Positions 1 through 5,500 of a stretch of 7,762 nucleotides of DNA are shown piece by piece. The stretch is from the NCBI GenBank assembly GCA_001822655.1, contig MHRX01000040.1:16928-24689 (forward strand), given 5' to 3'. Position numbers and translations under genes: made by a program. The number at the start of each line of letters is the position of its first letter. The first letter of the stretch is position 1. The notes beneath the pieces are model-generated. The model was not told the DNA's origin and searched no databases. It saw nothing but the letters and a program-made list of their open reading frames with translations. This stretch comes from Candidatus Taylorbacteria bacterium RIFCSPLOWO2_01_FULL_45_15b. GTDB lineage: Bacteria > Patescibacteriota > Minisyncoccia > Phycocordibacterales > 01-FULL-45-15b.

Positions 1-269
1 GCAAAATCCCTTTCAATTTCAATGCTAGCGCCCTCAATGATGTAGAAGTTATCCAGAATCAGCTCAAGTTCGTGGTTCTCGTAATACCGCGGACTCCCTT
101 CGCGGGCAAGTTGCTTATAAAGAGCGCGTATCTCGCGAACAAGCCCCTTCATCTTCAGAACAAAGATATCTGCGGCTTTGGGTTTTGAAATCAAAGCAAG
201 ATGCCCACCGAGACTGACGGCGAGCTCCCGCAGAGCTTCAGCATGCTCATCGCTTAATGATAGCTTCAT
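1..269 (-). CDS. N-terminal fragment, cyclic beta-glucan synthase / GT36-GH94-like (3'-partial)
   Basis: Only 89 codons are in the window; the gene runs off its low-coordinate edge with no stop. It begins M-K-L-S-L-S-D-E-H-A. Residues 43-56 are helical and basic (L-V-R-E-I-R-A-L-Y-K-Q-L-A), and 71-89 read I-L-D-N-F-Y-I-I-E and then I-E-I-E-R-D-F. From memory this resembles the N-terminal helical part of cyclic beta-1,2-glucan synthases (NdvB/ChvB type, glycosyltransferase family 36 / GH94), where a W-L-L-D-N-F-x-x-I-E-E-Q-I-x-E-I-x-x-D-L-P block occurs. The usual P after D-L is not reached. The start is set by ATGA overlap with the HAD phosphatase stop, with no visible Shine-Dalgarno, which implies coupling. 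If the match is right, the full protein would be very large and would make or break beta-glucan. Only the short motif supports this; no catalytic residue is visible. Confidence 0.6.
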   Translation of the reverse strand, partial: MKLSLSDEHAEALRELAVSLGGHLALISKPKAADIFVLKMKGLVREIRALYKQLAREGSPRYYENHELELILDNFYIIEGASIEIERDF

Positions 270-1033
270 TTTGAACTGTTTATTATGGTTTCTATAAGTC
301 GCTCCGTCTCATGCGGGCCGAGCACTTTCTCCACACGAATTCCCATTGATTCAACAGGCTTATCATTACCAAATTCGCCAAATGAATCACCCACATAAAG
401 AACCTCATCATGCAAAACGCCAAGATAGTTCTGAATTTTCCTTATTGCGTATGCTTTGTCCACTCCGCGACGCGTGATATCAAGCGATGTCGTGCCGCCG
501 ATTCGTACTTCGAATTCCGAAAGATGCCGAGAAAGCTCTGCCGCTAATATGGCGCGGCGACTACCTTCAGGATCCCATAATTGCTTTTTATCATAATCAG
601 CGTCCTGCCCGAGTACGGAGAAGGTCATGGCAGAACCCCTATCCTCGAGTCTCGGCCCGCTTGGAGAATCATCAAAAATATCGGCGTGCTTCTTTTCGAT
701 GTCGCAAATTGCGGCACGAATTTTCTCTTTCTCGGATTCGGAGAAAATTTCCCGATATACGTACTCCCAGTCATGACCGTTCCACTTCAAATAACTCGCC
801 CCGTTTGTCGGGAACAGATGTAGATGAGAAAAAAGGTCTCGGCAATTCAGAAAATCTAGAATCTGTTTTTTATATTGTTCAAGACCGGCACCAGAAATAA
901 TTGCAACATCACAGCGATCAAGCAGACTGCACAGAAGTCGAGAGGTCGTTTCAAAAATTTCACTCTTGGATTGTGTCAATGTACCGTCAATATCAAAGAC
1001 GACGACTTTGACGCGAGCGTAATCAACATTCAT
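266..1033 (-). CDS. HAD-IIB family phosphatase, phosphomannomutase-like
   Basis: Predicted cytoplasmic, Mg-dependent phosphatase acting on a phosphosugar; the substrate cannot be read. With the ATG at 1033 it has 255 residues. Motif I is D14-I-D16-G-T-L-T (D14 the nucleophile, D16 the general acid/base). Motif II serine is S47 (I-I-S-G). Motif III lysine is K193 (V-D-K-A-Y). Motif IV is G-D at 215-216 plus N-D at 223-224. The F-P-T-N-G block, the R-G-S...T-F-S...G-Q block and I-G-G-T-T-S-L-D-I resemble the cap and flanks of eukaryotic-type phosphomannomutases (PMM2) and their bacterial HAD-IIB relatives. An in-frame GTG at 1096 shares one base with the preceding TAG and would add 21 residues. 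I prefer the ATG because the added segment precedes the start of the HAD fold and no ribosome site supports the GTG. The stop overlaps the next gene's ATG (ATGA), so the two are probably co-translated. Confidence 0.88.
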   Translation of the reverse strand: MNVDYARVKVVVFDIDGTLTQSKSEIFETTSRLLCSLLDRCDVAIISGAGLEQYKKQILDFLNCRDLFSHLHLFPTNGASYLKWNGHDWEYVYREIFSESEKEKIRAAICDIEKKHADIFDDSPSGPRLEDRGSAMTFSVLGQDADYDKKQLWDPEGSRRAILAAELSRHLSEFEVRIGGTTSLDITRRGVDKAYAIRKIQNYLGVLHDEVLYVGDSFGEFGNDKPVESMGIRVEKVLGPHETERLIETIINSSK

Positions 1034-1095
1034 GCCCCAATAATAGCGATAATTCGGCCCCAAAACAAGGTGCCAAATCGGGTTAGACGCAGACA

Positions 1096-2091
1096 CTATT
1101 GTGCAACAAGAGGAATGACTTTTTGCTCTGAATTCTCCGGCAACCCTGACGGGTTCATTTTACTTAGCACGAGTCTCAAATTTGTTTGAGGCGCGGCGGA
1201 AAAAGAAATCTCGGAGCGAAATGAAACAAACTCGTTCGTCCTCCAATCATCGAAAGCTTCCGCGCTCGCTTGCCCAAGCACTTTTCCATATTGATCAACG
1301 ATCGCAACAGAAAATATTCCTTCAAAAAACCAGCTCCCGCGTGCTGTGCCTTCGACGATAAGAGGACTTGTAACAACACTACCGGTCTCCGGGATATCCA
1401 CGTGTATATTTTCGCCGGGATTTGGGACCGCAGTTTCAAAAAAACGCAATGTTGCAATGATTTGTTTCTCGATTTCGTATATATCCTCATCCACACTGCC
1501 ATACCGCACGATTTCATCCTCCCCTCCAAGCGGGTCGCAAAATTCAATTGATATTTCCTTCCCTCCCCGCTCACACGCTTCCCTCAAATCCGGAACACGG
1601 ACCCTCATCCAGATAAAACCCGCCGGACCCCACGAAGCGGGGGCGGATTTAGGAGAGGCAAATGTAGCAAACGCCGATCCATTCTCAAGCAAATAATCGC
1701 GCGCCTGATTCAAGGAAATTGGGAACTCGACCGATGATGTTGCGCTCGTCCCTATAACGCCTTCGGTCGGTATGCCGTTCGGATACAACGACACGTGAGA
1801 TTGATTTGTAAAATGATCATACGGCGGCGGATTCACCTTTGGCGTTTCGCTCGCGTCAAAAATTGTAAACCACGGCCCGGAAATATTATCGGATTTTTCT
1901 GTAACTTCCCATCCCGGCGGGTACTTCATTTCAAACCCGTATTTCGTATTTCTGTATTCCTTCCACGTTGAACTTTCGTCTATCGGAGTCGCGCCGTCCC
2001 TTGAAAACAACAACCAAATACCGCATGCAAAAACGAGGAGGATGACAATCCACGCAATAATATTTCCTCTTTTTGTTTGTACATGACCCAT
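1096..2091 (-). CDS. Membrane-anchored protein with PsbP-like region and C-terminal Gmad2 domain
   Basis: This 331-residue protein is probably held at the outer face of the membrane. A basic start (K7, R8) precedes one hydrophobic helix at about 11-29. Residues about 45-218 begin with Y-G-F-E-M-K-Y-P-P-G-W, the opening typical of PsbP-like lipoprotein domains, and end with an amphipathic stretch ending T-L-R-F-F. C172 and C185 could form a disulfide. Residues about 228-328 match the Gmad2 immunoglobulin-like domain first described in Bacillus germination and sporulation proteins: I-P-E-T-G-S-V-V-T-S-P-L, G-S-W-F-F-E, D-D-W-R-T, L-V-L-S-K and N-P-S-G-L-P-E. Gmad2 here should be read as a general extracytoplasmic binding fold, since nothing else suggests sporulation. 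The ATG lies 3 bases after the holin-like stop and no ribosome site is visible. The ligand or partner is unknown; the neighbours suggest the cell envelope. Confidence 0.85.
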   Translation of the reverse strand: MGHVQTKRGNIIAWIVILLVFACGIWLLFSRDGATPIDESSTWKEYRNTKYGFEMKYPPGWEVTEKSDNISGPWFTIFDASETPKVNPPPYDHFTNQSHVSLYPNGIPTEGVIGTSATSSVEFPISLNQARDYLLENGSAFATFASPKSAPASWGPAGFIWMRVRVPDLREACERGGKEISIEFCDPLGGEDEIVRYGSVDEDIYEIEKQIIATLRFFETAVPNPGENIHVDIPETGSVVTSPLIVEGTARGSWFFEGIFSVAIVDQYGKVLGQASAEAFDDWRTNEFVSFRSEISFSAAPQTNLRLVLSKMNPSGLPENSEQKVIPLVAQ

Positions 2092-2094
2092 GAT

Positions 2095-2427
2095 TTAAAA
2101 AATCTTATGCAATATATACGCGACAAGAGCCACGATAATTCCAAAAAGTAGCGCGGAGAAGAAACCGTCAGTTTCAAAACCCGGTGTTATCACTTCGGCA
2201 AGCAAAATAATCACAGTGTTTACAACAAGAGTGAAAAGCCCGAAAGTGAGGATGTTTATCGGCAAAGTCAAAATAATCAACAGAGGCTTTACAAAATAAT
2301 TTAAGACACCAAGAACAAAAGCGAGGATTAGAGCGGAAGCGATTCCGGAGATTGCGACACCGGGTAAAAGATAGCTCGCTCCAAGCGCCGCTACCATCAT
2401 AATCAAAAGATGGCTAATTGATTTCAT
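2095..2427 (-). CDS. Phage holin family / YvlD-like four-helix membrane protein
   Basis: This is a 110-residue integral membrane protein of the phage_holin_4_2 (DUF360, YvlD-like) family. The family name is historical: members are widespread in bacterial chromosomes and most have no shown lysis role. Four hydrophobic segments are visible, at about residues 5-22, 29-50, 56-78 and 87-107. The family signature is clear: N-Y-F-V-K-P-L at 43-49, followed by L-T-L-P-I-N and L-T-F-G-L-F, then P-G-F and G-F-F in the loop before the last helix. Length matches the family (about 110-120). The start is fixed by overlap with the upstream small gene (ATGA). The sequence just before it is AT-rich with no Shine-Dalgarno match, so translation is probably coupled. 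Only three bases separate its TAA from the ATG of the Gmad2 protein. Its molecular role is unknown; an envelope function is inferred from the neighbours. Confidence 0.9.
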   Translation of the reverse strand: MKSISHLLIMMVAALGASYLLPGVAISGIASALILAFVLGVLNYFVKPLLIILTLPINILTFGLFTLVVNTVIILLAEVITPGFETDGFFSALLFGIIVALVAYILHKIF

Positions 2428-2507
2428 GGGAAAATAATTTTAATACAAATAATAACCGCAACCACAATAACTACAATAAGAAAGACCGCGCTCTCGACAC
2501 GAATCAT
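2424..2507 (-). CDS. 27-residue single-helix membrane peptide, coupled on both sides
   Basis: This short gene fills the apparent gap between the giant surface protein and the holin-like protein. It starts MIRVES and continues as an almost pure Val/Ile/Leu/Ala stretch (residues 7-22) followed by C-I-K-I-I-F-P and TGA. The charged residues R3, E5 and K23 bracket the helix, as expected for a one-pass membrane peptide. Its ATG overlaps the upstream TGA as ATGA, its own TGA overlaps the downstream ATG as ATGA, and GAGGA lies 3 bases before its start. No family is recognised. It could be a small accessory subunit of the neighbouring membrane proteins. It could also be only a coupling device that carries ribosomes from the giant gene to the next start, or a chance frame: 27 sense codons in a row happen by chance roughly one time in four, though not usually with these junctions and this hydrophobicity. 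Confidence 0.68.
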   Translation of the reverse strand: MIRVESAVFLIVVIVVAVIICIKIIFP

Positions 2508-5500
2508 CGTTCCTCAAAATAAAATGAGGGCGGGCGATAAACTGTAAGGTTGTCTTGGACGACCCACCCATCCGGATCGGTATCAAAGTCCACCTTCCAC
2601 CAAACGTAGCCGTCTTTATTGTGCAGTGCCGGGTTATAAGCGGTCTCGATTACACCTCTTTTGCCTTTCGATTGTACTCCCGAAGGCGGTACGCAGACAG
2701 ATTGTTGTGATGCGCGCACATTTGCGTTCGCTGTGGTGGTAACCCTCTGGCCGACAATAAAGTTAGTCGGGGCCGGAGTCGCGTAACTAAAAGTTATCCC
2801 GAGCGGATTCGATATGTTGCCTGACGCATCACTGCACGAGACATAGTAAGTATATGATTGATCACTGCAAGCAAGCGTCAAACTCGCGGAATGATTTAGG
2901 CCACCCGAACTCGAAAATGTACCGGTCATCGTACCATACGACGAAGAAGAGGATGTGTCGTACCTGCAAGTCGAAGGCTTGTCCGTGCTAATTGATAATG
3001 TTTTTGTTTTTTCTCCGGCAGGCAGAATTGGCGGAACGGAATGAGAAACAACCGGTGGAGTAGTATCTCCAGAAGACTCCTCGCCTTGGCTAAATGTCGC
3101 AAGCACTGAACTATATGACGAAAGTGTAAGCTGGCACGTTGCCGACGAAACAAATATGGTGCAGGCATCTCCCCACGTTACCTTACATCCAGGATTCGGG
3201 TTTGCAGTCAAAGTTACAGAGGTGTTTTGATCATAAAGACCCGTACAAACCCCTCCCGTCGGGGAACAGTTAATACCACCTATATTGCTGGTAACACTTC
3301 CGCTACAAGACGAACTGGAACTATAAATTTGCTGAATTTGGGCCGCTGTAAGCGCCGCCGAATAAAGTCGTGAATCGTCAATCACGCCTCTGAAATATTG
3401 CCCCACATCTCCCCCGCGTCCGATTTCAAGCGACTGATTGTGATTTGCGACCGTTATTTTACCCGAAAGAACATTCACGCCATCTACATAACATTTCGTG
3501 CCACTCGTAACACCGCTTTGGTAACTGCAAGCAACATGATGCCATAAGTTATCATTTAAGAGCGCGCCGGAAGCGGCATATTCTTGGTTTGCCCCCCAGT
3601 CATACACGTACAAACGATTGTCTTTTAGAAACATTCCATACGCGCTTTGCTTCGCCATAATACTTCTATAACTCGACCCCGCGCCCGTTGCGTCCGCGGG
3701 AACTTTTATCCAAGCGGAAGTAGTCCATGCTGTGTAATCAGAGCCATACGACGGGTAATTGCCTGCATCAATATATTGATTGCTCCCCCCGTTAAACGAA
3801 AAGGCTTTGTAGTGTGTGGGCAGTTTTCCCGCGACAACAGTGGGCGAATTGTATGTTTGAGCGCACGTAGCGCCGTTTGAACCTACACACTCTCCGCCGA
3901 GGACAATATTATCTACTTTCGTCGGATATGCGGATTCATACCAATCGAGCGGAAAATGAGCAACAAGAAAATCGGTATAGTCGCCGCCCGACGCACCGCC
4001 GAGAACAGAAACGTCGAGATTTACTTGGCGTAGCGTATATCGAACAACGACTTTTGTAACGGTATTGACCGAGACATTCACCTCCACCTGACACGCGCCA
4101 TTTACACCGCACATGATTGACGCAGTCGAATAATCTCCCTCATTAACACTTCCGCAAACTGTTCCGCCGAGAGGATAAGTACATACAAAGACCGCTTCCT
4201 GCATGTCAGCGAGATCAGTTACGGATACCGTGTGTTGTCCAGTGGATATTCCATCGGTATATGAATCGTTTACGCCGGACGGCGCACCGCCGTCTATGGC
4301 ATACGTAGTACCCGATATCATGTTGAAATCCTCGCCGACTCTTTTCGTTTTTATGGCGCCCGAGCCAGCAGGAGCTTGGCTAAATTGAGCGGTAATATTT
4401 TTATCCGAATTCAGCGTCAAAGGACAATTAGTAAGCGATCCACTGCAATCTCCTCCCCATGAAATAAATTGTGATCCCGCATCAGGAATCGCGCTGAATT
4501 GAACCGACGTATCCTGATCGAATTGTCCAATACAAAGACCGATATTGCCTGAAGCGCAGTCAATCGGTCCGCTATCGGAAATCACATCGGCGCTAACACG
4601 CCCGGAACCATCGCCCGCACCCGCACTGCCGGCGCTTGCGATAATTTGATTTATTTTTGTTGCGTCAAGTGCGCCGGTGTAAATCCGAAAGTCGTCAATT
4701 CCTCCTTTCCAGCTTGCGCCGCCGCCGGTCGGGTTGGCTCCGATCGATAAGCGTCCTCCTGAATCATCGTTAGTTGAAGCGGGTGCAGTAAATTTCTTTG
4801 AACCATCGAGATAGACATCGACACTCGTGCCATTTCTTACCGCCGCAAAATGATGCCAGACGCCTGACGTGAACCCTGGGGTACCTACGGACCATGCCGC
4901 ACCGGCATTTGACGGTTTTCCATATGCGTTCCATCCTCCCGTCGGAGAACTTATAAAAAAACTGTAGTCGCGAGATGTCCCTCCCTGTCCTTTATCAAAA
5001 AGTGCCTGATAAGGCTCATAACTCGTCGCATTGAACCACGTACTAATAGTATAAGGGGCTCCCGCATTAAAGTTTGGTAGTCCGGCGTCCGCTATACTTA
5101 CCTCCTGATTTGTTTGTGTCGCGTTCAAGAAAATCGCATTGCCGTCTTTCCCAGCTCCGTATGTCGGACCATTGAGGGCTGAACCATGATTTGTCCCGAC
5201 TGAATCTTGCGCATTCGATTCAAATTTCCAGCGGCTCACAAGTCCGGTCGTGTAATCGCCCGAGCCTCCTCCGGAAGAGGGGTTTGAGATAGTTACGGTT
5301 GATTTCACCACAGCGGGTGAAGTGCCTCGCTGAATCATAATAATATCTTCGAGACTAAGCGCCCTGCCGTACACTCGCACGTCGTCCATTATCCCCCTAA
5401 ACATCGCATCGGTGCTAACCGGCCGATTTGCCGCATTGGCGTTTCCCGACGCAAATGTGCCGACATTCGAAGCGACAGAACCGCGCGCGTATGACCTTGC

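Noticed and set aside
487..900. 137-codon open frame on the plus strand across the HAD gene
   Set aside because: It lies antisense to a gene with all four HAD motifs, its translation is rich in Arg and Ser with no family features, and nothing else on that strand supports a gene.
1090..1130. Search for a terminator or promoter between the Gmad2 and HAD genes
   Set aside because: No stable inverted repeat followed by a T-run and no convincing -35/-10 pair was seen; the genes are nearly touching.
1176..1574. 132-codon minus-strand frame inside the Gmad2 gene
   Set aside because: It is out of frame with the Gmad2 and PsbP-like motifs that identify the real gene, and has no family signature of its own.
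2013..2040. Lipobox-like V-F-A-C at residues 20-23 of the Gmad2 protein
   Set aside because: Phe at -2 is unusual for a lipobox and the hydrophobic helix continues past the cysteine, so a plain transmembrane anchor is more likely. It is not excluded.
2095..2427. Reading the holin-family protein as evidence for a prophage
   Set aside because: The family is common in chromosomes, and no endolysin, tail, capsid, integrase or attachment site is present.
2430..2475. Possible promoter before the holin-like gene (TAAAAT about 11 bases before the ATG, with weak TTGTGG upstream)
   Set aside because: The -35-like match is poor and badly spaced, the region is AT-rich by chance of Ile/Val codons, and it lies within a likely coding frame with coupled junctions.
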